DNA of 64,000 nt from Streptomyces sp. DSM 15324 (GTDB lineage: Bacteria; Actinomycetota; Actinomycetes; Streptomycetales; Streptomycetaceae), in the NCBI RefSeq assembly GCF_001514285.1, contig NZ_KQ949023.1, positions 248,001 to 312,000 of the forward strand. Reading direction: 5' to 3'. Both the position numbers and the translations under genes were made by a program. Positions 7,677 to 14,422 of this stretch are shown piece after piece. Numbering within the stretch: position 1 is the stretch's first letter; every line of letters starts with the position of its first letter. The notes under the pieces are model-generated. The model searched no databases. It was not told where the DNA came from and was given only the letters and a program-made list of their open reading frames with translations.

Positions 7677-8942
7677 ATGGCACCTCACACTGGACGCGTG
7701 GGCCGAAACGACGCACTCAGGGCCGCACGGCTGCGGGTGGGCTGGCGGACCATCGAGCAGGCCGCCGACCAGCTCACCCGGCAGGGGCGCCAACTCCTCG
7801 ACGACGCGCACTTCAACGTGTCCGCGCGCACCTGGCGCCGCTGGGAGGGCGAGCACCCCGGCTGGCCCCCCGAGGAGACCGCGATCGTCCTGCACGACGC
7901 CCTCGGCCGCTGGCCCGAAGACCTCGGCTTCAGCACCCCGCCCGGCTGGATCCGCCCCGAGCACCACGAAGAGGCCGACATGCGCCGCCGAGCGTTCGTC
8001 TCCGTCACCGCCGCCGCGCTCGTCGCCGGACCGGTCGCACCCCAGCACGTCGACCCCGCCCTGATCGACTACTTTCAGCAGCAGCTGGAGGGGCATTACC
8101 GGGCGGACATGTTCCTCGGCCCGCACGACCTGATCGGCACGGTGTCCGCGCAGTACCAGCTGATCGACAAGCTGGTGCGTTCGGCGAAGGGCGAGACCCG
8201 CCGCGGCCTGCTGAGGGCCGGCGCCGCCTACGCCGCGCTCGTGGGCTGGCTCTACCAGGACGCCGGCGATATGGACGGCGCGGCGTTCTGGCGGGGCGTC
8301 ACACAGGAGATCGCCATGCGGTCGAGGGATCCGCACCTGATCGGCTACTCCCTCGTCAACCAGGCGCAGGTGCGCACCGACCTCGGCGACGGGCCCGCGG
8401 TCATCGACCTGTGCGAGGCCGCCCTGGAGGACTCGGAGCGCCTGGTGCCGAAGGTGCGGATCATGGCCATGCAGCAGCAGGCGCACGGTGCGAGCCTGAC
8501 CCGTGATCGCGGGGCCGTTGACCGGCTCCTCGACGATGCCGGCGTGCTGCTCGGCCGGGTCGACGACGACCTGCCGTGGGGCAACGCCTGCCGCCGGACG
8601 CCCGGATACCTCGAAGTGCAGCGCGCCACCTGCTACGGGCGGCTAGGCCTCGGCGCAGAGGCCGTCTCGCTGTGGTCGCAGGTCCTCGACGTCGTCCCGG
8701 AGACGGCCCGCCGGGACCGCGGCGTGTACCTGGCGCGGCACGCCACAGCGGCGGCGGGAGCGGGCGAGCCGGAACAGGCGGTGGAGATTGCCCGCACGGT
8801 CGCCGACATCGCCGTAGAGACCCGCTCAGCCCGTATGCGCAGGGAGCTGGCAACCCTTCAGCGGGCTATGGCTCCGTGGCACGATGCCCCGGTCGGCCGG
8901 GACCTCACGGAGGTTCTGGCGCCCGTGACTGAGGGGAGCTGA
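7677..8942 (+). CDS. Large regulator with N-terminal HTH-like and TPR-like domains
   Basis: About 421 aa. The first 90 residues resemble an HTH-type DNA-binding region ('RNDALRAARLRVGWRTIEQAA', 'SARTWRRWEGEHPGWPPEE'). Around residue 102 an Arg-rich then hydrophobic stretch ('MRRRAFVSVTAAALVAG') looks Tat-like but is internal. The last ~280 residues are helical with TPR-like repeats. Such proteins recur as regulators in actinomycete mobile elements. ATG at 7677 is preceded by GGGGGA; GTG at 7698 and a start at 7641 are alternatives. One nucleotide separates it from the downstream dehydratase gene. Repeated GTGGCCA motifs at 7630-7662 could be its own operator (inference). Confidence 0.7.
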   Translation: MAPHTGRVGRNDALRAARLRVGWRTIEQAADQLTRQGRQLLDDAHFNVSARTWRRWEGEHPGWPPEETAIVLHDALGRWPEDLGFSTPPGWIRPEHHEEADMRRRAFVSVTAAALVAGPVAPQHVDPALIDYFQQQLEGHYRADMFLGPHDLIGTVSAQYQLIDKLVRSAKGETRRGLLRAGAAYAALVGWLYQDAGDMDGAAFWRGVTQEIAMRSRDPHLIGYSLVNQAQVRTDLGDGPAVIDLCEAALEDSERLVPKVRIMAMQQQAHGASLTRDRGAVDRLLDDAGVLLGRVDDDLPWGNACRRTPGYLEVQRATCYGRLGLGAEAVSLWSQVLDVVPETARRDRGVYLARHATAAAGAGEPEQAVEIARTVADIAVETRSARMRRELATLQRAMAPWHDAPVGRDLTEVLAPVTEGS

Positions 8943-8943
8943 C

Positions 8944-9264
8944 GTGGCAGAGGCACCCGTGCCGCTGACCGAGGACGAGATCGCCGTCGCGCTGCAGGAA
9001 GCGCCGGGGTGGCGGCGGGAGGGCGACGAGATCACCCGCACGTACTCGATCCGGTATCACGGCGGTGTGGCGATGATCGTGCACGTTGCTGACGTTGAGC
9101 GGCTGATCAGCCACCACGCGGACATTGATCTGCGGTGGGGGAAGGTCCGGTTCGCGATCACCACGCACGACGCCGGCCACCGGCTGACGGCCGCGGACTT
9201 CGACCTTGCCCGCCGGATCGACGCCATCGCTGCGGCCCACGACGCCGAGCCTCTGGACGAGTGA
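8944..9264 (+). CDS. 4a-hydroxytetrahydrobiopterin dehydratase (pterin carbinolamine dehydratase)
   Basis: 106-aa member of the PCD/DCoH family, which dehydrates 4a-hydroxytetrahydropterin after aromatic amino-acid hydroxylase turnover. The signature is clear: 'ISHHADIDLRWGKVRFAITT' carries the paired active-site His and 'HDAGHRLTAADFDLARRID' completes it. GTG start 1 nt after the regulator stop, so the two are co-transcribed. No aromatic amino-acid hydroxylase gene lies in the element. It could serve pterin recycling of a host enzyme, or act as a dimerisation cofactor as DCoH does in animals (speculative). A bidirectional terminator follows. Confidence 0.88.
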   Translation: MAEAPVPLTEDEIAVALQEAPGWRREGDEITRTYSIRYHGGVAMIVHVADVERLISHHADIDLRWGKVRFAITTHDAGHRLTAADFDLARRIDAIAAAHDAEPLDE

Positions 9265-9301
9265 GAAGTGGGCACCAGCGCCCACCCTTGGACGCACGAA
9301 A

Positions 9302-9335
9302 GCGGCCCCGCCCTCCCGAAGGAGAGCGGGGCCGC
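9302..9335. terminator. Bidirectional terminator between dehydratase and lysis genes
   Basis: Arms 9302-9311 (GCGGCCCCGC) and 9326-9335 (GCGGGGCCGC) form a perfect 10-bp stem with further CTCC/GGAG pairing and a CGAA turn. It separates convergent transcription units. Confidence 0.85.
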
Positions 9336-9337
9336 GG

Positions 9338-9603
9338 TCATCGTGTGAAGAGGGAGAGCGCGCCCGTCGCGGCGCCGGCCAGACCGGCGAGGACGCCGAT
9401 CGTGGGCAGCGGCCACCGGGCCCGCTCCAGGGTACGGAGGCGGGTCTCGTGGTCCGCGACGTCCTTGCCGAGGTCGGTGAGTCCCTGGCCGATGCCGTCG
9501 AGCTTGGTCCTACCCGGGTCAGGCCGTCGCTCAGGGATCTCAGCTCCTGGTCCATCTGGGCCGGGCTGATGTAGACGCCCGGGTCGGGGACCGGGGCGGT
9601 CAC
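9338..9603 (-). pseudogene. Frameshifted phage lysis-module protein (coiled coil + TM)
   Basis: GTG at 9603 overlaps the holin-like stop as GTGA and reads MTAPVPDPGVYISPAQMDQE... for about 30 residues. At about 9507-9514 the frame breaks. The next frame continues sensibly as 'KLDGIGQGLTDLGKDVADHE', 'RLRTLERAR' and a membrane helix 'IGVLAGLAGAATGALSLF' to a stop at 9338. One missing base explains it. The intact form would be an about 88-aa protein with a coiled coil and C-terminal membrane anchor, typical of lysis modules in actinophages. Decay, not sequencing noise, is favoured because neighbours are also broken. Confidence 0.75.
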
Positions 9604-9824
9604 TCGCGGCCGCCGTCGTCGGTGCGCAGCCAGGAGGGCAGCAGCGCCTGCACGCCGGGGACGGCCATGACGCGGGTGACGCCGCCCGCGACGGCGAGCG
9701 CGCCGGCGACCCACGGCAGGGCTGCGGGGACGCCGGACGCGTCGACGACCGCGGGCAGGACGACGGCGATACCGAGTCCGGTCTGAAGGATGGTGCGCAG
9801 CGTGCGCTTGGCGTTGTCGGACAA
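9600..9824 (-). CDS. Holin-like small membrane protein (74 aa)
   Basis: 74 residues with a hydrophobic stretch 'TGLGIAVVLPAVVDASGV' and a second weaker one 'LPWVAGALAVAGGVTRVMAV', plus charged ends, consistent with a two-helix holin located beside a lysin gene. TTG start at 9824 with GAAGGG about 9 nt upstream; it follows the amidase gene by 12 nt. A holin would permeabilise the membrane for the endolysin. In this decayed block it may be non-functional. Confidence 0.6.
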   Translation of the reverse strand: MSDNAKRTLRTILQTGLGIAVVLPAVVDASGVPAALPWVAGALAVAGGVTRVMAVPGVQALLPSWLRTDDGGRE

Positions 9825-9836
9825 AGGGGGGGCCCT

Positions 9837-10565
9837 TCAGACGCGGGCCCGGGGCGGGCCGGCGGCGGGCGCCGGCCCGTTCCGGACGCCCTCGGACCGG
9901 TGGTCCGCGAGCGCCTTCTCCACTCGGAGGACCTCCGCCTTGTAGGAGGTGTGGCCCTGCGCAGCGGGCGGGTCGTGGCGGGCCGCGTACACGATGTGCG
10001 CCAGCGACACCTTCGGCTTCGCCGGGGTCGGTTCGGTGGCGGTGCCCGCCGGGCGGGGCGCGCCCTTCTTCACCCAGGCGTACAGCGGGCCGCCGGGGCA
10101 GTCGGTGGCGTAGCTGTCGCGGTGGCCCTTGATCTCGTCCCCGGCGCCGTGCTGGCGCAGCAGCTCGATGCCGTCGCGGATCGCGCCGAGCATGGCGTCC
10201 GTCGGCTGGGTGAGGCCCTCGTCGCCGACCAGGCCGACGATGGCGTAGTGCGCGCGGTTGAGTTCCTGGTTGCCGTTGGCGCCGGTGCGCTTGCCGATGC
10301 CGCGGCCCTCGAGGAGGTAGCCGTGCGGGCAGGCCGCGTAGTTGTACGCGACGTCGGAGTAGTTCTCCTTGGTGTTCGCGAGGTGGCTGGCGCGGATGGC
10401 CTTCCACTCGGCGATGCAGGCGTCGTGGTCGGTGAGCAGCCTGGTGCTCACCGGCGTCCCCTCGTAGTGGACCTTCACGCCCAGGGTGGACGTCTGTATC
10501 GGCGCGGCCGAGGGGGCCAGCCGAGCTGTTCTCTCGTGACGAGCTTCAACGCGGGCTCCAGACAT
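9837..10565 (-). CDS. Phage endolysin: N-acetylmuramoyl-L-alanine amidase/PGRP domain
   Basis: Peptidoglycan amidase of the amidase_2/PGRP type. 'GVKVHYEG', 'YNYAACPHGYLLEGRG', 'NRAHYAIVGLVGDEG' and 'IKGHRDSYATDCPGG' supply the Zn-ligand His and Cys and the catalytic region. The C-terminus is a short Pro/Arg tail without a full cell-wall-binding repeat. ATG at 10565 gives an open 242-aa frame but an odd N-terminus. A TTG at 10549 with GGAG 8 nt upstream gives the expected lysin start 'MKLVTREQLGWP' in another frame, which joins the domain if one base is restored in the G5 run at 10512-10516. The gene is therefore probably frameshifted. Confidence 0.7.
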   Translation of the reverse strand: MSGARVEARHERTARLAPSAAPIQTSTLGVKVHYEGTPVSTRLLTDHDACIAEWKAIRASHLANTKENYSDVAYNYAACPHGYLLEGRGIGKRTGANGNQELNRAHYAIVGLVGDEGLTQPTDAMLGAIRDGIELLRQHGAGDEIKGHRDSYATDCPGGPLYAWVKKGAPRPAGTATEPTPAKPKVSLAHIVYAARHDPPAAQGHTSYKAEVLRVEKALADHRSEGVRNGPAPAAGPPRARV

Positions 10566-10612
10566 GACGAGCGCCCCGGCCATCGGCTCGGGGCGAAGAG
10601 GGTTGGGGGAGG

Positions 10613-11047
10613 TCAGACGACTTCGGTGATCGTGACGCTGATGGAGCAGTTGACGCCCTGGATCGTCTGGTTGGCGACGGGCGAGGCGACGAGCTTGAGG
10701 GTGTGCGAGCCTGCCGCGGCGAGGGTTCCGCTGTAGGTCTGGACCGCCATGAGCCGGTCGGTGGCGACCTCCTGGCCGAAGACGGCGAGTGGGCTCTGCG
10801 GGGTGCCGTCCGCGGCGAGACGGGCGGTGCCGGTGGACGTCGTGGCGCCGGTGAGGTCCACGTCCCACACGCACTTGGCTTCTTAGGTGGCGTTCGCGGC
10901 CTCGGTCGTGAAGGTGACCGTGGCGGAGGGGACGTCGGCGTTGGTGGCCGCGCCGGCGACCGTGCCGGAGCCGATGGCGTAGTACTGCTTCGGTTGCAGC
11001 CGGTTGGTGCGCCCGGCGGTCATCCGGTCGCCGGCGGCGTAGGCCAT
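10613..11047 (-). pseudogene. Phage tail-associated protein split by an in-frame TAA
   Basis: From ATG 11047 (GGGAGG upstream) the frame reads MAYAAGDRMTAGRTNRLQPK and continues to codon 54. Codon 55 is TAA (10883-10885), after which the same frame runs on as 'EAKCVWDVDLTG' to 'CSISVTITEVV' and stops at 10613. Both halves match a single actinophage protein type found with tail fibre genes ('FGQEVATDRLM', 'GTLAAAGSHTLKLVAS'). A one-base change of a Tyr codon explains the stop. The downstream half could restart at GTG 10870, but no ribosome site supports it. Confidence 0.8.
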
Positions 11048-11056
11048 GGAGCCTCC

Positions 11057-11335
11057 CTAGAGTGCGATGTAGGCGGGCAGGGCGAGGCGGACATCAGCGG
11101 CCGCGGACTGGGCCTTGACCATGCCGTTGACCGCCCGGGTCATGCCGCTGAAGACCTGGGGGTTGAGGACCTCGAAGTCGTCGTAGCGGATGGACGGGGA
11201 GACGTTCGTGCTGGAGGCGTGGGCGATCGAGCGGCACCCCACGTAGTTCGACGTCGTGACCGAGGTGTCGGTGCCGGACTTCTGCGGTCGTTCCACGATG
11301 CTCGCCATGGCAGGAACATAGGCTGCGATTTCCAT
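11057..11335 (-). CDS. Phage-type hypothetical protein (92 aa), possibly truncated
   Basis: 92-aa protein of unknown function, MEIAAYVPAMASIVERPQKS..., ending 'VRLALPAYIAL', 9 nt upstream of the tail-protein pseudogene. ATG at 11335 is preceded by GGGAA; an upstream ATG at 11377 lies in the terminator hairpin and is rejected. It may be the leftover 3' part of a larger tail gene, since the next upstream sequence is already the attachment site. Confidence 0.5.
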   Translation of the reverse strand: MEIAAYVPAMASIVERPQKSGTDTSVTTSNYVGCRSIAHASSTNVSPSIRYDDFEVLNPQVFSGMTRAVNGMVKAQSAAADVRLALPAYIAL

Positions 11336-11374
11336 GATCGGTTCCCACGATGTTCCCATGGTGACGAGAAACAC

Positions 11375-11408
11375 CAAGGGCTGACCTGTTTTACCAGGTC
11401 AGCCCTTG
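11375..11408. terminator. Terminator hairpin now downstream of tRNA-His
   Basis: Arms 11375-11388 and 11395-11408 form a perfect 14-bp stem (CAAGGGCTGACCTG / CAGGTCAGCCCTTG) with loop TTTTAC. It lies 10 nt past the tRNA 3' end on its strand and belongs to the inserted element. Confidence 0.85.
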
Positions 11409-11413
11409 ATCAT

Positions 11414-11440
11414 TCAGGGTGAGTGACGGGACTCGAACCC
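11414..11440. repeat. Right attachment-site repeat (27 bp, inside tRNA-His)
   Basis: Identical to 5855-5881. It covers the acceptor 3' strand and T-arm of the functional tRNA-His plus trailer bases, so insertion kept the tRNA intact. Confidence 0.88.
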
Positions 11441-11491
11441 GCGGCATCCTGGACCACAACCAGGTGCTCTACCAGCTGAGCTACACCCACC
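11418..11491 (-). tRNA. tRNA-His (GTG anticodon)
   Basis: Cloverleaf folds on the minus strand: acceptor GTGGGTG / CACTCAC, D-arm with 'AGCTGGTAGA', anticodon stem CCTGG/CCAGG with loop TTGTGGT (anticodon GTG at 11455-11457), T-loop TTCGAGT. An extra G at 11491 matches the G-1 identity base of tRNA-His, and C73 at 11418 is the matching discriminator. CCA is not encoded. It is the integration target of the adjacent element. Confidence 0.95.
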
Positions 11492-11606
11492 ACGACCGGC
11501 TGTTGACTTTGTGTCGTCTCCGACCGGCCGAGAAAAAGTGTACAGGGTCCGAAGGGGTGCTCGCGCACACCTTTTCCCGGAGCCGTCCGGGCGCCGCCCG
11601 CGGCGC

Positions 11607-12209
11607 CTACTGGGCGGGCAGCACGTGCTTCGCGGCGATCGTCCGCGCGGTGTCGGAGTCGGGTCCGGGCTGCGGTACGAAGACGGCCTCGCGGTAGTAG
11701 CGCAGTTCCGCGATCGACTCGCGGATGTCGGCGAGGGCGCGGTGGTTGCCGTTCTTCTCGGGGCTGTTGAAGTACGCCCTCGGGTACCAGCGGCGGGCCA
11801 GCTCCTTGATGGAGGAGACGTCGACGATCCGGTAGTGGAGGTAGTCCTCCAGGGTCGCCATGTCCCGGGCGAGGAAGCCGCGGTCGGTGCCGACGGAGTT
11901 GCCGCACAGCGGGGCCTTGCCGGGTTCCTTCACGTGCTCGCGGACGTAGGAGAGGACCTGGGCCTCGGCCTCGGCGAGGGTCGTGCCGCCGGCCAGCTCG
12001 TCCAGCAGCCCGGACGCGGTGTGCATCTGGCGCACCACCTCCGGCATCGTCTCCAGCGCCTTGGCCGGCGGCCGGATGACGATGTCCACCCCCTCGCCGA
12101 GGATGTTCAGCTCGGAGTCGGTGACGAGGGCGGCAACCTCGATGAGCGCGTCGTCGGACAGCGAGAGGCCGGTCATCTCGCAGTCGATCCACACCATGCG
12201 ATCGTTCAT
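11607..12209 (-). CDS. orn: Oligoribonuclease
   Basis: 3'-5' exoribonuclease of the DEDDh family, 200 aa, degrading RNA 2-5-mers and linear cyclic-dinucleotide products such as pGpG. Exo I motif '[10 protein letters not shown]' has D9 and E11; '[11 protein letters not shown]' supplies the C-terminal His/Asp. Its length equals the family norm. It lies downstream of adpA on the same strand with a 255-nt gap containing a strong terminator. In S. griseus the equivalent ornA is partly co-transcribed with adpA and needed for aerial mycelium (established there, not shown here). Confidence 0.97.
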   Translation of the reverse strand: MNDRMVWIDCEMTGLSLSDDALIEVAALVTDSELNILGEGVDIVIRPPAKALETMPEVVRQMHTASGLLDELAGGTTLAEAEAQVLSYVREHVKEPGKAPLCGNSVGTDRGFLARDMATLEDYLHYRIVDVSSIKELARRWYPRAYFNSPEKNGNHRALADIRESIAELRYYREAVFVPQPGPDSDTARTIAAKHVLPAQ

Positions 12210-12266
12210 GCGACCACCCTAAAGCGGAGGTCCGCTTTTGTGGCGCCCCTGTGCTGCGGCGGGCCC

Positions 12267-12377
12267 GCACAGGGGGCTCCGCCTCGGGCCCCCGGCCCGT
12301 GCCGCACAGGGGGCTCCGCCTCAGGCCCCCGGCCCGTGCCGCAACGGGGGCTCCACCTCAGGCCCCCGGCCCGTGCC
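12267..12377. repeat. Three tandem 37-bp GC-rich repeats
   Basis: Units at 12267-12303, 12304-12340 and 12341-12377 differ at only a few positions and each contains GGGGGCTCCGCCTC-type sequence ending in GGCCCGTGCC. Located between adpA and orn. The unit resembles interspersed GC-rich repeats of Streptomyces intergenic regions. Not a CRISPR: no spacers. Confidence 0.85.
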
Positions 12378-12419
12378 CGCCCATCAGCCGACTCGGTCGC
12401 AGGGCAGAAGAACGGGCAA

Positions 12420-12452
12420 GGCGGCGGGGCCGACATCATCGGCCCCGCCGCC
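12420..12452. terminator. adpA terminator
   Basis: Arms 12420-12433 and 12439-12452 form a perfect 14-bp stem (GGCGGCGGGGCCGA / TCGGCCCCGCCGCC) with a 5-nt loop, 12 nt past the adpA stop. Confidence 0.88.
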
Positions 12453-12464
12453 CCGCTCACGCTG

Positions 12465-13682
12465 CTACATCCCGCTCCGCTGACCCGGCAGGCTCGCCCG
12501 CGACGTCGCGTACGCCTCGTGCGCGAGGCCGGACGCAGGGCCCAGCGCGCCCGAGGTCGCCGTGCGCCTGATCTGGGGCGGGACCGGGCCCGGGCCCTCC
12601 GGGTGCAGGGACGGGGGCGGACCCGCCGGTGACGGCGGTTCGGCCTCCAGTACCCGCTCGCCCTGCGGCCGGCGCGCCCGGTACGCCGCCCGGTAGGCGG
12701 CCGGGGACGAGCCGAGCTGGCGGCGGAAGTGGCCGCGCAGCGCCACCGGGGACCGGAAGCCGCAGCGGCCCGCGACCTCGTCCACCGAGTAGTCCGACGT
12801 CTCCAGCAGACGCTGCGCCTGGAGCACCCGCTGGGTGATCAGCCACTGGAGCGGCGCGCTGCCGGTCAGCGAGCGGAAGCGGCGGTCGAAGGTGCGGCGC
12901 GACATGTACGCCCGCGCGGCCAGCGTCTCCACGTCGAACTGCTCATGGAGGTGTTCCAGCGCCCAGGCGACGACCTCGGCGAGCGGGTCGGCGCCGATCT
13001 CCTCCGGTAAAGACCGGTCGAGGTAGCGCTCCTGGCCGCCCGACCGGCGCGGCGGGACCACCAGTCGGCGGGCCAGTGCCCCGGCCGCCTCGTTGCCGTG
13101 GTCCGTCCGCACGATGTGGAGACAGAGATCGATGCCGGCGGCCGTGCCCGCCGACGTCAGGACGTCGCCGTCGTCCACGAAGAGCTCTCGTGGGTCGACG
13201 TGCACCGACGGGTAGCGCTTGGCCAGCGTCGGTGCGTACATCCAGTGGGTGGTGGCCGGGCGGCCGTCCAGCAGGCCCGCGGCGGCCAGCACGAACGCGC
13301 CGGTGCACAGGCCCACGATGCGGGCACCCTCTTCATGCGCCCGCCGCAGTGCGTCGAGCGCGTCCTCCGGTGGCGGAGAAGTGATCGAACGCCAGGCCGG
13401 CACGACGACCGTGCCCGCCCGCGAGATCGCTTCCAGGCCATGCGGCGCGGTCAGTTCCAGGCCCCCTGTGGTCCGCAGTGGGCCTTCCTCGCCGCCGCAC
13501 ACCAGAAGGCGATATCGCGGCACGCCGGCGTCCTGGCGGTCAATCCCGAACACCGACAGCGGAATGGAACTTTCGAAAATGGGGCCGCCGCTGAACAGCA
13601 GCACCGCGACGATCTCCTTGCGGCGTCGCCCGGAAAGCTTCCGGGCCGCGGCTTCCGGCGCGGCAGTGGAGTCGTGGCTCAT
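12465..13682 (-). CDS. adpA: Master developmental regulator AdpA (BldH)
   Basis: 405-aa AraC/XylS-type activator controlling morphological development and secondary metabolism. Residues ~25-200 form a DJ-1/PfpI-like dimerisation domain ('GLCTGAFVLAAAGLL', 'TSAGTAAGIDLCLHIVR'). Residues ~245-345 hold two AraC helix-turn-helices ('VETLAARAYMSRRTFDRRF', 'VDEVAGRCGFRSPVALRGHF'). The tail is Pro-rich. Codon 225 (13008-13010) is the rare Leu codon TTA within 'DRSLPEE', so translation needs the bldA tRNA, as documented for adpA. A consensus AdpA box lies 130 nt upstream. Monocistronic by the strong terminator, apart from possible read-through into orn. Confidence 0.97.
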   Translation of the reverse strand: MSHDSTAAPEAAARKLSGRRRKEIVAVLLFSGGPIFESSIPLSVFGIDRQDAGVPRYRLLVCGGEEGPLRTTGGLELTAPHGLEAISRAGTVVVPAWRSITSPPPEDALDALRRAHEEGARIVGLCTGAFVLAAAGLLDGRPATTHWMYAPTLAKRYPSVHVDPRELFVDDGDVLTSAGTAAGIDLCLHIVRTDHGNEAAGALARRLVVPPRRSGGQERYLDRSLPEEIGADPLAEVVAWALEHLHEQFDVETLAARAYMSRRTFDRRFRSLTGSAPLQWLITQRVLQAQRLLETSDYSVDEVAGRCGFRSPVALRGHFRRQLGSSPAAYRAAYRARRPQGERVLEAEPPSPAGPPPSLHPEGPGPVPPQIRRTATSGALGPASGLAHEAYATSRASLPGQRSGM

Positions 13683-14059
13683 CCTGCTAAGCCCCCCTCG
13701 GTGGTCGCGGCTCCTCGGTTGTGTCGCTCCTGCACGTTTCCCCTCGGTCCTGCACGAGTCCCCCGCCGTAGACAGTCAAGATCGAATCTACTGTGTCGCG
13801 CGGCGCCGGAGTGGCCAGTTCAGCACCCGGCGGATTGTCGACTTGGCAACTTGGCGTGAAGCATTCGATCACGAAGCGTTGCACTCGGGGAGCGTGCAGG
13901 GAAGTGCGCCTCGTCGTAGTGGCCAATCCCCGTAGGGTGCGCAGGGCTCCCGAGGGGTTATACGCGCAGGTGGCACGGGGGGTGGGGGGTGGTTACGGCA
14001 AGAGATGCGCAGGGGGCGGAAGTTGGCTGAAAAGCACCGGTCCTGTGCGTGAAAACCGG
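13683..14059. other. adpA upstream regulatory region
   Basis: These 377 bases hold no convincing gene; reading frames here lack family similarity. It must contain the adpA promoter and a long leader, and includes one AdpA box at 13812-13821. The region is locally AT-richer (for example around 13780-13880), as expected for a regulated promoter. Confidence 0.6.
13812..13821. promoter_or_regulatory. Candidate AdpA-binding box upstream of adpA
   Basis: TGGCCAGTTC fits the published AdpA consensus TGGCSNGWWY at every position and lies about 130 nt upstream of the adpA start. AdpA autoregulation is known in Streptomyces; use of this exact site is inferred. Confidence 0.5.
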
Positions 14060-14422
14060 TCAACCGGCCGGTGAGTTTCCCCCGGAGTGACGACGGCCAC
14101 GGTGGGACCCCGTTCCGGTGCGCTGGTGGCGCCCCCGGTGGTGCGCCTGCGGCGCGTGTTCCGCGGCTCCGGCGCCCCGCGCATCCTCCTCCTCGGCGAG
14201 CAGCCGGGCCGCGCCCCGCTCGGACTGCCTCAGCAGCAGCCGGCAGACGGCCGTGACGGCGGCGAGGCCCGCGGCGGTCCCGGTGGCGCCGGCGAGGGAG
14301 GTGCCGTACCAGAGGAGGACCACCGGGACGAGGACGCAGGAGAAGGCGGCCCAGCGGATGAGGTCGGTGGTCGCGCGCTCGCCGCCGGGGCGGGGGGTGG
14401 ACGGCGGGCGCGACGGGGGCAT
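14060..14422 (-). CDS. Small integral membrane protein (120 aa)
   Basis: 120 aa with a Pro/Arg-rich N-terminus, then a hydrophobic hairpin: 'LIRWAAFSCVLVPVVLLWYG' and 'GTAAGLAAVTAVCRLLL' (residues ~20-65). The tail is long, Arg/His-rich and cytoplasmic or disordered. No family recognised. ATG at 14422 has GGGAGGAA about 9 nt upstream. It sits upstream of adpA on the same strand, 377 nt away. Confidence 0.7.
   Translation of the reverse strand: MPPSRPPSTPRPGGERATTDLIRWAAFSCVLVPVVLLWYGTSLAGATGTAAGLAAVTAVCRLLLRQSERGAARLLAEEEDARGAGAAEHAPQAHHRGRHQRTGTGSHRGRRHSGGNSPAG

Larger units (their letters stand above)
5855..11440. mobile_element. Decayed prophage-like element integrated in tRNA-His
   Basis: A 5.56-kb segment lies between two identical 27-bp repeats. 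The right repeat is part of the intact tRNA-His and the left is an orphan copy of its T-arm and acceptor 3' strand, the usual footprint of tyrosine-recombinase integration. Content: small minus-strand genes (6182-7585), a plus-strand regulator and pterin dehydratase (7677-9264), and a minus-strand phage tail/lysis block (9338-11335) with several disabling mutations. No integrase, excisionase, replication, terminase or capsid gene is visible, so it is a deletion remnant or depends on another element. Confidence 0.85.

Noticed and set aside
12267..12377. Possible CRISPR array
   Set aside because: The three units are strictly tandem with no spacers and no cas gene nearby.
13993..14184. Small minus-strand frame upstream of adpA
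   Set aside because: Low-complexity composition and overlap with the supported membrane-protein gene in another frame.
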